DNA of 64,000 nt, from assembly GCA_947561715.1 (NCBI GenBank), contig OX387202.1:10553001-10617000 (forward strand), given 5' to 3'. A model generated the notes under the pieces. It had not been told where the DNA came from. It saw only the letters and a list, made by a program, of their open reading frames with translations, and did not search any database. A program made the position numbers and the translations under genes. This DNA is from Ascidia mentula (taxonomy: Eukaryota > Chordata > Ascidiacea > Phlebobranchia > Ascidiidae). The stretch's first letter is position 1. The number at the start of each line of letters is the position of its first letter. Shown here in pieces: positions 12,652 to 24,893 of the stretch.

Positions 12652-12722
12652 GTGGACATTTTCTTCAAACTGCATGTTGTCCCATGGGTAAATGCGCAGA
12701 GCATCGTAAAACAACAAATCTT
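12652..12722 (-). pseudogene. Decayed Sulfotransfer_4 exon fragment 1
   Basis: Read on the minus strand, this resembles the first two-thirds of the middle exon of the sulfotransferase remnant at 46446-46552 (YDTLRTYPWDNMQFKENV). The remainder of the exon is absent, so this is a relic. Confidence 0.55.
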
Positions 12723-12779
12723 AATATGAAACATCACTTTTTCACATTCTTGCAAGAAAAACTCGATTTAATTTCTTGT

Positions 12780-13160
12780 GTGATTAGGAGCACAAATTCG
12801 CAGTGTATCCCATCGAATCCCAGGGGTTTCAAAGGTTCGACGAAGGTCCAATGATTTACAAAAGTCAGCGAAGGTTTCTGTCATATTGTTCTTTTATATT
12901 AATTGCAGAAAAAAATATTTACGCATGTTAAGTAGGCACAGACATTCAAATTAATAAGCTTTCTCTAAAAGTATTATTTTGCTGTTGCTGCCCGACATAT
13001 TATATTTTAATAATCTGTCCTTCTGTCACGATTAACGTGACTTTTTTTGTCCGGCGTTTCACCTGCTATACAGCCAGGCTTCTTCAGGGTATAGGTTTCT
13101 CTAAAAGTGTTTTTGGCAAATTTAATGTATTAATACTTACTACACATTTTTAAAGTTATA
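12780..13160. repeat. Spacer block shared with 20.88-20.90 and 22.05-22.34 kb
   Basis: In the second array unit the same sequence is split by about 1.1 kb of other DNA. Within it, 13021-13095 has a Penelope-tail-like arrangement on the minus strand: CTGAAGAAG, a short hairpin, then TGAAACG. Next to that is a small inverted repeat, GTCACG and CGTGAC. No gene is seen. Confidence 0.5.
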
Positions 13161-13215
13161 TAATCGTTGCCCCGGGATGCTTTCATGCGATTATTTTGCT
13201 TGAAAATAAAATCAT
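13160..13215 (-). pseudogene. Very short GPCR fragment
   Basis: About 55 bp matches, on the minus strand, the third intracellular loop of the GPCR3-5 subfamily (FKQNNRMKASRGND). It sits where larger GPCR 3' fragments sit in the next two units (22978-23270 and 31390-31775). It is the most eroded of the three. Confidence 0.6.
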
Positions 13216-13224
13216 GTGTACGCA

Positions 13225-14560
13225 AACGTCAGAAAATTGGCTCTGTTTGTACTCTTGAGCGCCACCAGTCATTTATTTGTGCTAAATAAAAGTCGCAAGA
13301 TGTCGCTCACGATAAAGTAGTGTCCAAGGATTTTTGCCGGGGTTCCAGTCCCGTCCCGGTGAGGTAAAAAGAACAAAACATAAGTTGATATTTTGTTGGT
13401 AAACCTCAAACTGTTCGCTATATATGATATGCGATTTATATGAGCAAGTATGCTGACTGTTTCGAATATGTAAAATGTATTAAAACAATATTATCTTTTG
13501 GTAAACAACATAAAGAGTAATTACTTGTAACACACCACCGTTTCAAAATGTTTCTTTTCAGGAAATTTAGGCGATTTGAAAAACATAAGGGAAATGAACA
13601 GAAAATTGTGACGAACAAACGCGTATATTGAATAGACATCATATGCTCTGTCGTAATAATACCAATGACTTATTGTTTTGTTACTTCCGCTCTTTTTCCT
13701 TCGTGTTTCTCTCGTATTGACTGTTATTGTTGTGTCAAATGGATTCAAAGATAATAAAAACTTAATAAAAGTTGGATCTTGTGCGACATCTAGCGGGGGT
13801 GCTAATGAGGTTTTGCCAACACGTTTGCTTTACGTCGTCAAATATAATACAAATGTTTACACGGAGATGAAGTTGGGCATCGACATCAATTCATTTTACT
13901 GGAGGTCATTTTCATACAACTGAATATTGGTAAGAGCCTTGAAATCATTTATGTATACATTTCAACAAGGCTATGCATCTTTGATTTATGTCTGATGTTT
14001 TATTGTTTCGAAAATAATAATTTCGGTTATATATTGTCCCAATTGTTTGTTGTTCACATCTTCCAACCATTATTGCATTACGTTACTTAGAATAACGCCA
14101 CTGACTAATATTGAGTTTTAACAAGAATTTTTTCAAATTCGTACTAACTGCCAAACCACAGACCACAATATGTGGCTCGCATACGGTGGTAAACAACAGT
14201 ATTTACATCAAATGAGCAAGTTGTGTTTTGCGGTTGAATAATCATACCGTGACAAAACCGCATGCCAAAATATCATTCACAATAATTGTCCTGCACTCAT
14301 ATAAATACGCACATTGAAACTGTTGATACTGACGACAATTTTTTTAAAATATTTTCTACAATCTTTGTTGTCCCCACAGATTACGTTCATTAGTAACATT
14401 TTAATAACATTTATGTAGAAAGGTAATTTCCATCAATCGTAGAATTGAGCAAATGCACTGTTATTTTCTGACTAGGTTCGGCCCTTTTTCAAACGCATGT
14501 GCCACTAAGATGAGATATATTGGAGAAATAAACAACATATACAATACATTACATGCAGAA
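13225..14560. repeat. Spacer block R, copy 1
   Basis: A block of about 1.3 kb found three times in the array, each time downstream of a minus-strand GPCR: here, 23290-24830 and 31790-33250. The first part, from TTGAGCGCCACCAGTCAT through a GTTCCAGTCCCGG stretch, also occurs near 39780-39900 and 49905-50030. GTTCCAGTCCC resembles a polymerase III B box, so that part may derive from a SINE, though I cannot place an A box. No gene is seen. Confidence 0.55.
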
Positions 14561-14615
14561 AAACAAAATATACAACGCTAAAATTGCATGTAGCTGCAGA
14601 GTGACGGCCATTCAC

Positions 14616-17600
14616 CTAATTTGAACGAAGTGAGAATACAAGAGAGGTAATGGACTTTCGTGCTTGACCCAAGCGCCGTTCCAATATATTAGAGTAAAGC
14701 AAGGGGTTAAGTGCGCTGTTGATAGGAAGCAACAGACAAGCACTCACAACATAAGCATCCGGAGGCATTTTAACACCTGCTATGCTCAGATATCCCATAA
14801 TGGAAACCGGAATCCAACAACAGAAATCAGTCAAAATCAATCTGCTTATTCTCTTCTGCATCTTGGAGATATTATCGTTGCCTCGGGATGCTCTCATGCT
14901 ATAATTTTGCTTGAAAATAAAAACATAAGCAATTACCATGTAGACAAACATCAGAAAATTGATTGTGATGATGAATGTAGAATATTCCCAAGCGAACTGA
15001 TTAGTTGTAGCAAAAAGTCGTGGCATGCAGACGCTTGTTTCCCCATAATAACCAATTTCCCCTTTAATTGGTTGCCTTGGAAACATATCAGTTATAATTT
15101 GCTTTACTTCAAACCAATTATCTGGTTTAATATTCAAAACTCTTTGCGCCAGAAGTGACATATTTCTTCTTGATACAAGATCTGTTTGATAAAAATTGTT
15201 TGGAAACCATACACTGGAAACAAAATACTTGGAAGTGATGTGTAACAGTGGGATAATAGCTGAACAAACGAAATGTTGTCATGGAGGCCAAAGTAAAAGA
15301 TGACGATTGCGATGACACAAGTGCAACTGCTCCAAAACCTGAACATAAGCTTCCAGATCTCCACTCCTTATCAAACAAACAATAGGAACCAGAAAACCGG
15401 GTTGCCTGGACAACAATCCCCAACAGGTAAATTCCCATTAGAAAGTCGGCTGCTGAGAGGTTAAGAATGAACACGCTTGTGCACACAAACACGTTCTGAT
15501 CCTTGTTCGACTTTGCTAATCTACAAGCAGTTGAGACAAACACAAACGAATTCCCGAACAATGCTAAGATTGCCATAATCCAGAAGAAAGCACGAAAAAA
15601 CGGGTTTGCAATCATTTCGTTGACGTTTGCGAGTGCGTTGTTCACCAAATTTACACATTCGTCACTTCCGTCGTTACAGTCGCCGATTCCATTGTTGACA
15701 AGCTTCCTGTCAATGGAAAGAGGTTGAGAATTTAAACAATAAAATCTGGTTCCTTCGCAAAGACAACGGTTTTCGTCTACTCCGTTATCGCAATCAACTA
15801 TGCCGTCGCAAACAAGTTTTCTTGCAATTGAAATCCTTCCTTTGCTTTTGCAGTAATAGCGAGTAGTTTTACATTTTTCCAGAAACTCATCTGATTTGTC
15901 GTCGCAGTCGATTTTTCCGTGACATACGCGATCACTAGCGATATTAATCTCACCCTTATTCAAACACCTGACAAAGTTTGGACAGTAAAGTTCAGTGGAA
16001 ACACCCAATTGGTGATGTACTTTCCCACTGCATACAAATGGAAGGTACTGAAGCAATTGATCCCTTGGAATAGTTGGAAACCTGCTAATATAATAGTCTA
16101 GTTTCGTGCATTTATAGCGAGTTGGACTTGACCGATTCTTTTTCAAGTTTGCTGGACACAGATACGATTTTAACTGTTGTTCATTTAAACAATACTTAGT
16201 ATTAGTTTGGTTGGAGCACTGAACACTTGTATTACACAGTGCAAGTACCTGGTTTAAACAAGTTGAGGTGTTATTACATAACACTTCATCCACAGGACAA
16301 CTTCCTCTAACTTCCCGACACAACGTTTGATCAGCGCACATACATTCGTCCGACATGTCAAAGCAGTCCACAACACCGTCACATACTTGTTTGCTTGAAA
16401 CTACAAGCCTTTTGTCCAGACAATGAAAGCATCGGAATTGGCCATTGACAAAGCAAAGATCAGAATTGTCCGAACATTAAGCCACAGAATCGTAGACGTT
16501 GGACTGAGGTAAAACACAAACACCTTTTCGTGTGACTCCAGAACATTTGAACCCAAATCCATGTTGAATTTCGTCGCTTTTGTCTTTGCAACTGTGTTGG
16601 GAATTACTTAATCCTTCACAAAAACCAGTTTTTGCAACAACTTGTTGGTTTTCACAGAAAAATACATCCCTGCAAATTGCGTTTGCACACGATGTAGTCG
16701 TACAAACTACCTTCTCCATTTGGCTGTAATTGATTCCGACAGCAAAGGCTTTGCTTACCACAGGATTGCAGGTTATTGATGTGTTCGTGTTGATTAATTG
16801 TCTGGCTTCCTTTTCTGTTTTACAGCTAACAGAAAGTGAGTGGCAAGATTGGCTAGAATAATAATTTGCAGAGCAAACTTCGTCACTTCCATCAATGCAG
16901 TCTGTGATGTTATCGCCCACCCACTGGTGGGGAATGCATCTGCCAGTTGCAAGTAGTTGTCTCTGTCAGATGTATTCCGACAATATGCTGAAATACCGGA
17001 ACAGTTACATGTATGATGCGTTTCATCACTTCCGTCAATACAATCTTCATTTCCGTCGCATATCAAGGAATGATCAATGCAGTTCAAGTTTATTCCAACG
17101 CATTGTCTGGTGCCGACACAAGCCCACGCGAACTTATTGACTGGGCAGGAGCAATTAATTTCATCACTCCAATCTCCGCATGTGTTCAAGCCATCGCATT
17201 GGTATGAGACTGGTAAGCATCCTCCTAATGTATTATTGCAGTTTTTTGTTTCGTAGCAATCACATTCAAAGGTATTAGCAGGACATGTGCAGTTTTCTTC
17301 ATCACTCCAGTCACCGTAGTGGTTGATTCCGTCACACCGGTTTATTGCAAATAGGTAACCGATGCCAAAGAACAATTTCGGTTCTTGTAACAAGGACACC
17401 TAACTTATAATGCGCAGGGAAGGACTTACAATTGATTTCATCACTCCAATCCCCGCAGCTATCAACTCCGTCGCAGTGAAGAATTGAGTTAAGACATCCA
17501 AACATGTAAGAACAGTTTTGTGTCTTGTAACATTCACACTCATACGTATTCGCTGGACATGTGCAGTTGATTTCGTCATACCAATCACCGCAATTGTTAT

Positions 17601-18461
17601 AACCGTCACACACTTCTGATTTGTTTATACAACCATATGAAGAATTAAAACCACCGACTGTTGCAACTACACCACCGCTTCTTATCTTTGTGCAGTTTCC
17701 TGTTTTGTAGCATGGACACTCAAACTTATCGACTGGACATGTGCAATTCAACTCATCACTTCCGTCGGGGCAATCGTCAACTAAATCGCATTTCAACAAA
17801 TCCAATACACAGCTTTCTCCATCCTTGCATGTTGTATTGTGGCAGTGACATTGAAAGAATCCTGGGTGGCACACTGAGGCCACTTCATCGCTCCAGTCTC
17901 CGCAGTTGTTGGAACCGTCTTGCAAGTACATCATATCTATACATCCCTGCACGGTTGGTTTACAACTTCCTATTTTGTGACAGGCGCATTCGAACATAGT
18001 GGTTGGACACGTGCAGTTGACGTCATAGTAGGGAGGAGTGCATGTTGAGGAATCAACGGCCCTAAGAAAAACATAAGGTTTTCTTCCAAGATCACCAAGA
18101 CTTTTACACTCACAGATATGAAGTCAAACATGATATATACATACCATAGTATTTGTGGGCTCAATTAAAATTGGTCAATGTTTAGATTCATATTGCGTGG
18201 TTTCACATCTATATTATAAGAAACATTGGACCAAAAAAGTTTGGTCGATTATAAAACAGTGTTGCTTCGATTTCAATAGCCCTAATTTGTTTGTTTATTT
18301 TTTTTATTTGAAAAATATATTAAAATCAATTTTTACGTTTAACGTATAGTTTACCGTGACTTACTTTTAAAGGGAAGTGGGGCCAAGCTTGTGTCCTCCA
18401 CTGGACAAAGACCTTCCACCAAACAAACCGAAAGAAGTAGTAGAATAAATATTCTTATCAT
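14616..18461 (-). pseudogene. GPCR3: broken LDLa-repeat GPCR
   Basis: Exon 1 (18461-18365) encodes the signal peptide MIRIFILLLLSVCLVEG and ends at GTAAGTCA. A 303-nt intron follows, with acceptor TTCTTAG, and exon 2 begins at 18061. The order is that of GPCR5: LDLa modules, then seven membrane segments, ending LVFSLRSN at 14616. Compared with its paralogues I see a 1-nt loss near 18050, a frameshift near 17402 with a second length change close by, a frameshift near 16945, a CAA-to-TAA stop at about 16480, and a deletion of about 89 nt near 15262. The last removes the end of TM3 through TM4. No full receptor can be made, although exon 1 and its splice sites look normal. Confidence 0.85.
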
Positions 18462-19257
18462 TTTTAAGCATCTAGAAAGTTCGTCACTAGTTTACTCACC
18501 ATATCTGTATATTACAAACTTTTCTGTGCAAAAAAGTCAAAATAACACGCTTCTCATGGATGTGGTTGTGGTGGCGCTAAAGATTATCGCTCTGAACTTA
18601 CAGTAACATCCACAAGTCTGACATAAATAAATTCTGCATAGTTCTGCGATAAGTAGTCCATTCCGTATCTTTGCAACTCACTTGATACCAAGATGAAAGA
18701 ATTCTGTTAGAATTTACTCGACTGTAAAATATACACCGTATGCCTATGTGGTCGACGAATTAAAAGGGCCACGAATATTTTCAGCTCAACAAACAGACGC
18801 TCAAAATACGCCCAAATTGCCAAATGCCGCCGGCAACTGAGATAGATATTTTTGAGAATTAACATTTATTCAGACGGGGCATCAGACCGCTAAGCACAAT
18901 ATCCTGTCCAACGTGCAGGTCTAAACCACTACATCAAAAAGTTCTGTTTGTGATGTCAACTCGACGTGTCAGTGGATCGTGCTTGGTGGCAGAGTAGAAC
19001 GTGACAAATAAAATGTCGCATATACATATTATTCTGTGATTGACGTTATGGCAATAATTTTCTCCACTGTTTTTATGTTACCAAGTAACACTACAAGTAA
19101 ACTTATCCCGGGTTGGTTGGTTGAAACAGACATTATAGTTTAGTCAGCAGATTTTCTGGCAATGTAAGTTTTGCCCAATTGCAAGTGGCATGAAAATTGG
19201 TTTCTTTGCTGTTTTGATTTTTCTTTACCTGCAAAACCAAACGCAGCCACTGGAATG
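18462..19257 (-). promoter_or_regulatory. Upstream region of GPCR3, conserved in three units
   Basis: This non-coding stretch is strongly similar to 28810-29654 and 37191-37820, each 5' of a minus-strand GPCR. It probably holds the 5' UTR and promoter of the subfamily, although general duplication could also explain the similarity. No TATA box is clear. At 19044-19225 lies a segment repeated directly at 20082-20330, on the far side of the minisatellite. Confidence 0.4.
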
Positions 19258-20075
19258 CAATAAAAAACGCAGCAAACAGTAGCTATGGCCTTTAAAATAC
19301 ATTAAAAACGCTTCGAACTGTGGCGAGGGCCTGCATTGCAAACCGCAGCAAACAGTAGCGATGGCCGTTTAAATGCATTAAAAACGCTGCGAATTGTGGC
19401 GAAGGATTGCATTGCAAACCGCAGCAAACAGCAGCGATGGCCGTTTAAATACATTAAAAACGCTGCGAACTGTGGCGAGGGCCTGCATTGCAAACCGCAG
19501 CAAACAGTAGCGATGTCCGTTTAAATGCATTGAAAAAAGCTGCGAACTGTGGCGAAGGATTGCATTGCAAACCGCAGCAAACAGTAGCGATGGCCGTTTA
19601 AATGCATTTAAAAACGCTGTAAACTGTGGCGAGGGCCTGCATTGCAAACCGCAGCAAACAGTAGCTATGGCCTTTAAAATACATTGAAAACGCTGCGAAT
19701 TGTGGCGAGGAACTGCATTGCAAACCGCAGCAAACAGTAGCGATGGCCGTTTAAATACATTGAAAAAAGCTGCGAACTGTGGCGAAGGATTGCATTGCAA
19801 ACCGCAGCAAACAGTAGCGATGGCCGTTTAAATGCATTTAAAAACGCTGTAAACTGTGGCAAGGGCCTGCATTGCAAACCGCATTAAACAGTAGCAATGG
19901 CCGTTTTAATACATTGAAAAACGCTGCGAACTGTGGCGAGGAACTGCATTGCAAACCGCATTAAACAGTAGCAATTAATGGCCGTTTTAATACATTGAAA
20001 AACGCTGCGAACTGTTGCGAGGAACTGCATTGCAAACCGCAGCAAACAGTAGCGATGGCCGTTTAAATACATTCA
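19258..20075. repeat. 76-77 bp minisatellite, about 11 copies (array 1)
   Basis: The word CCGCAGCAAACAG recurs at about 19268, 19344, 19420, 19496, 19573, 19650 and onward, giving a period of 76-77 bp. Each unit also holds GGCCGTTTAAATGCATT, GCTGCGAACTGTGGCGA and GCATTGCAAA. Copies differ by point changes and 1-bp indels. Long open frames read across it on the minus strand only because the unit has few stops; the period is not a multiple of three. Confidence 0.9.
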
Positions 20076-20081
20076 AAAACG

Positions 20082-20330
20082 ACATTATGGCATTAGTTTT
20101 CTCCACTGTTTTCATGAACACTGTTACCTAGTAACACTACACAGCAAATCAAATTGGGCTACTTTTACCCTCTACACTTGGTTACAATATTTCGGCTACT
20201 TGGTGGGGACACCCAAGTAAACTTATCCCGGGTTAGTTGGTTGAAACAGACATTACAGTTTGGAAGCAGATTTTCTGGCAATGTAAGTTTTGCCCAATTG
20301 CAAGTGGTATGACAATTGGGTTCCTTGCTG
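20082..20330. repeat. Direct repeat flanking minisatellite array 1
   Basis: This resembles 19044-19225: both hold TTTTCTCCACTGTTTT, a GTAACACTAC stretch, AAACTTATCCCGGGTT and GCAATGTAAGTTTTGCCC. The array is thus bracketed by two copies of one segment. The right copy carries about 60 bp extra, including TTTCGGCTACTTGG. Confidence 0.65.
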
Positions 20331-20334
20331 TTTT

Positions 20335-20904
20335 TTTTTCTATATACCTAAATATATTAGCCAAACTCTATACAAATATAAATATATCTATATCAGTAAA
20401 TCTGGCGTTCCGAATCAAAAAGCACAAAATAGCTTGTACGAAATATGGACCCTAAGGAATCTAACTCATATCCGCATATGCTTGACATCGATTGAAAATG
20501 TGGAAAAGTGATTAAACTAGAAACTATTTTAGCAGAATGGTTGGTCGTCAATAATTTGTCGTTATGTTGTTTCTGATATATATGTTTTGCCTACAATTCT
20601 GCATCGTTAACATAACTAAAAAACACCGCGTTGGCGAAATATCCACATCAGAAACAATATCAGATTTTCGCTTGTGTAACACTGCAATTGATTTATATTT
20701 CTACATACGAACATGAACGCTATATGTTTACGATATCAAAGCCTCAGGACATTTTCTTCAAACTGCATGTTGTCCCATGTGTAAATGCGCAGAGCATCGT
20801 AAAATAACAAATCTTAAAATGAAACATCACTTTTTAACATTCTTGCTAGAAAAACTCGATTTAATTACTTGTGTGATTAAGAGCACAATTCGCAGTATCC
20901 CACC
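20335..20904. repeat. Spacer block with sulfotransferase exon relic 2
   Basis: The block matches 38990-39690 and 49110-49800. At 20708-20818 on the minus strand is a decayed copy of the middle exon of the Sulfotransfer_4 gene: fragments of YDALRIY and DNMQFEENV can be read, interrupted by a stop. No intact gene is present. Confidence 0.55.
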
Positions 20905-22045
20905 AAAACACATCCAGAACCCCAAATAAAAAGTTGTTTCAAAATACCCGGTTACTGTCAAACGAGAATACAAAATCTTAAAGTTGGCCTTAACAAACGA
21001 TTTCACCAAACATAGAAAAGCGTGGAATTGCAAGAATCCATCATTTGTTTTCGGTGCTATTACATGCCCAATGCCTGTTTGTACAAGTTAATTTTGCTGC
21101 CATCAGCTTTTATGTCTATTCGATATATGACGTAATTTATACCACAATACATAGCTGTTACGTTGTATTCTATCCATTGTTAATCTAGAGAACCATAGAT
21201 ACGAAGATACGAAACCATAGATTACCTACATTCAAGGTTACCATCGACATGGACTAAAAAACAAGCATGTTGCTGTTGCGACCTATTATGTCAAATATGA
21301 GTCTCGAATCGGTCTTAACAATATTATTTATGATGGATGGAAATCCTATTTGATTAGCGCATTGTTTTGACATTAGATCGCACGTGAGTTCTAACTGTTG
21401 TGTTTTCCTAACCTGACTTTAATTGAAACTTGATGCAAACACTACACCAATATTTATTTACCACGAACAATTTTGGATACAAAATTAACATGCGCAATTA
21501 TACCAACGCCAAACTAAGTGAATTTACGAACTGAGGAGAGCACAGTACCGCTGCACTGCCCCGCTCCACCTCAGCTAAACGCACACGGAAAGTTTCATTA
21601 TTTAAACCGGAGGGAAACAAAGAGAACAAAGTGTCGCATGAAAAGAAGGGCGATCCAAGAACTAACGGTCAGCGAACAGTTAACAAAAGACGCACTCTCA
21701 CACAAAACAATGAAGGACTTCTCTAAGGCGACACATTTAAGCTGGCCAATAAAATCACATGAAAACACAGCTGTTGCGTAGAAACTAGTAACGAGATCTA
21801 ATCACGTGAGAAAGCAACCGTTGCTATACATTTTGAAATGAGATGCTGGACAAGACGCTACCTATGGAATGCCTTAACACAAAAACCCATGGAAAGAGAT
21901 TCCGGACGTTGATGACGAAACTGGCTGTTATGTGACCATATAGTTCATATATCCATGAATGCAAACGTTGCTATGTAACGTAAAATTACGTTACAGTTGC
22001 TTTATGTGTGTTGATTCCTTAATCAGTTGTTCTTAACGTGGTGTC
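20905..22045. other. About 1.1-kb segment without recognised content
   Basis: The flanking sequences are continuous near 12.80-12.82 kb, so this segment looks inserted in, or replaced within, the second unit. One open stretch of 87 codons (21518-21781, plus) lacks an ATG at its 5' end, is rich in Lys and Thr and resembles no family I know. I see no terminal inverted repeats and no transposase. Confidence 0.4.
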
Positions 22046-22977
22046 GATTGAATCCCTAGAGTTTCAAAGGTTCGACGAAGGTCCAATGATTTACAAAAGT
22101 CAGCGAAGTTTTCAGTCATTTTGTTCTTTTAAAGTAATTGCAGAAAAAAATTATTTACTCATGTTAAGTAGGCACGAACATTCGAAATAGTAGGCTTTCT
22201 CTAAAAGTATTATTTTGCTGTTGCTGCCCGACATATTATGTTTTAATGACAATTAACGTGAATTTTATTGTCCGACGTTTAACCTGCTATACAGCCAGGC
22301 TTCTTCAGGGTATAGGTTTCTCTAAAAGTGTTTTTGGCAAATTCAACCCCTATCTGATTGATATTATATGCATAAAAACGCAATAAGCACAAAACGCACA
22401 AATTTTCCGCGAGGATATAACTACGTTGGCATCTGACAAATTAATACTAACTGCCGAACCACAGACCACAATTTGTGGCGTGTATAATGTGGGAAACAAC
22501 ACTGTATTAAGTTGAATAGGTGTTTACATACCTTAACTGAGCTGGTGGCAAAACTGCATGCCCAAATATAATTTATAAGAAAACACTTTTCAAAATAATT
22601 GTACTGCACAAATTTAAACCGGCGCATTAAAACTGTTAAACGTAAATTTGTTTTAAATATTTTTAAAATTTTATGTAACTTTAAAAATGTATTTAGTAAA
22701 TATTAATACATTTGCGTGGCCGTGACCCTCCACACAATTATACCACTGATAAGCTTGTACATAGTACAGCTTGACTACATTATACGCTTTGGCTGCTTTA
22801 GTATCTTATACACAAGCACTGCAAGAGTCAGAAATGACTGAAATTCGAATGTTTGCATTTTGTTGTGACTTCGTGTGACTGCAGAAAATCCAAAAAAAAA
22901 CTGCCGTAAATGCATGAATTTAATTTTTTCAAAAGCACAGTTATTTCCTTACCCGGTTTGAACTCTGTCGAACGTCA
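22046..22977. repeat. Spacer copied at 12.82-13.16 kb and 30.64-31.39 kb
   Basis: The left part repeats 12816-13150, including the Penelope-tail-like motif near 22260-22310. The right part (22320-22977) repeats 30640-31390, including GTACATAGTACAGCTTGACT. No gene is seen. Confidence 0.55.
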
Positions 22978-23270
22978 CCTAGTTTGAACGAAGTGAGAAT
23001 ACATGAGAGGCAAAGGACTTTCGTGCTTGACCCATGCGACGTTCCAATATATTAGAGTAGAGCAAGGGATTAAGTGCGCTGTTGATCGGAAGCAACAGAT
23101 AAGCACTCCCCACAAAAGCATCCGCAGGCAATTTTACACCTTATATGCTCAGATATCCCATAATGGAAATTGGAATCCAACAACAGAAATCAGTCAAAAT
23201 CAATCTGCTTATTCTCTTCTGCTGCATCGAGATGCTTTCATGCGATTATTTTGCTTGAAAATAAACATGT
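22978..23270 (-). pseudogene. GPCR 3' fragment in unit 2
   Basis: The minus strand encodes the last part of a GPCR3-5 type receptor, from the third intracellular loop through TM6-TM7 to the stop, with a small internal deletion near 23222. It matches the C-terminal region of GPCR4 closely but has no ectodomain. It lies about 1.6 kb downstream of the GPCR4 stop codon. Confidence 0.8.
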
Positions 23271-23289
23271 GTAAACAAACGTCAGAAAA

Positions 23290-24830
23290 TTGACTCGGTT
23301 TGTACTCTTGAGCGCCACCAGTCATTTATTTTGTGCTAAATAAAAGCCGCAAGATGTCGCTCACGATAAAGAAGTGTCCAAGGATTTTTGCCTGTGTTCC
23401 AGTCCCGGTGTGGTAAAAAGAACAAAGCATAGATCAAAATTTTGTTGGTAAACGTCAAACTGTTCGCTATATATGATATGCGATTTATATGAGTATGTTG
23501 ATTGTTTTGAATATGTAAAACGTTTTAAATCAAAATTATCTGTTGGGTAACAACACAAAGAGTAATTACTTGTAACACAGCACCGTTTCGAAATGTTTGT
23601 TTTCAGCAAATTCAGGCGATTTGAAAAACATACGGGAGATTTAACAGAAAATTGTGACGAACAAACGCATATATTGAATACACAGCATATGCTCTGGCGT
23701 AATAATACCAATGACTTCTTGTTTTGTTACTTCCGCTCGTTTACCTTCGCGTTTCTCTCGTATTTGTTGTTGTTATTGTGTCAAATGGATTCAAAATAAA
23801 AAATATTTAGAAAGCTAGATCTTGTGCGACATCTAACGGTGGGTGCCAATAAGTTTTTGCCAACACGTTTGCTTTACGTCGTCAAATATAATACATTTGT
23901 TTACATGGACATGTAGTTGGGAATCGACATCAATTCATTTTACTGGAGTTCATTTCCATACAACCGAATATTGGTAAGAGCCTTTAAATCATTTATGTAT
24001 ACATTTCAACAAGGCTATGCGTCTTTGATTTATGTCAGATGTTTTATTTTACTGAATATAAATAATTTCGGTTATGTATTGTCCCAATTGTTTTTTATTC
24101 AAATCTTCTAACCATTAATGCATTACGTTACTTAAAATAACGCCGCTGACTAATTTTGAGTTTAACAAGAATTCTATCAAATTCGCACTAACTTCCAAAC
24201 CACAGACCACAGTATGTGGCTCGCATACGGTGGTAAACAATTGTTTATGCAGGTGAATAGGTGTATTTATCTCAATTGAGCCAATGGCATTTTGCGGTTA
24301 AAAAATCATAATACCGTGACAAAACCGCATGCCTAAATATCATTCACAAAAATTGCCCTGCACTTATTTGAATAAGCGCATTGAAACTGTTGATACTGAC
24401 ATCAATTTTTTTGAATTATTTCTACAATCGTTGCTATCCCCATAAATTACGTTCATTAGTAACATTTTAGCAACTACTTAAAAAAATATTGCAAAACATT
24501 TGCGTGACTGTGAAACTCCACACATTTAATCGTGTACAAAGCTTGTACAAAATTCATCTGTACATTTAATTCATAACCGGTCCATTTACTGCGCGCTTAA
24601 CAAGAAGACCACTAGTGATGTAAAACAACTCTAAAAAACGTAATTTGAAAGAACAAACGGCGTATAGAAAGATAATTTCCATGCGTAAAGAACAATATTT
24701 GTTTTGCAATCATTGGAATCATGAACGAATGCACGGTTATTTTCAGACCATGTGTGTCTTTTATCAAACGTACGTACTACACTAAGATATACATAAAACA
24801 TATTGGAGAAATAAACAATATATACAATAT
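23290..24830. repeat. Spacer block R, copy 2
   Basis: Non-coding block between the GPCR 3' fragment and GPCR4, matching 13225-14560 and 31790-33250 with small indels. Open stretches in it are not conserved as protein among the three copies. Confidence 0.55.
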
Positions 24831-24893
24831 ATTACATGCAGAAAAACATACCACGCTAAAATTACATGTAGCTGCAGAGCTACGGCCATTGAC

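Noticed and set aside
14664-15158. A 164-codon plus-strand open frame
   Set aside because: It is antisense to the 7TM region of GPCR3; codon conservation is on the minus strand.
19258-20075. Long minus-strand open frames with a repeated FKRPSLLFAAVCNA peptide
   Set aside because: They read across a 76-77 bp minisatellite with few stops. The period is not a multiple of three, so the peptide repeat changes frame; no start context, splice site or conservation supports a protein.
21518-21781. An 87-codon open stretch as a gene
   Set aside because: No ATG at its start, no known family, no second copy in the window and no splice evidence.
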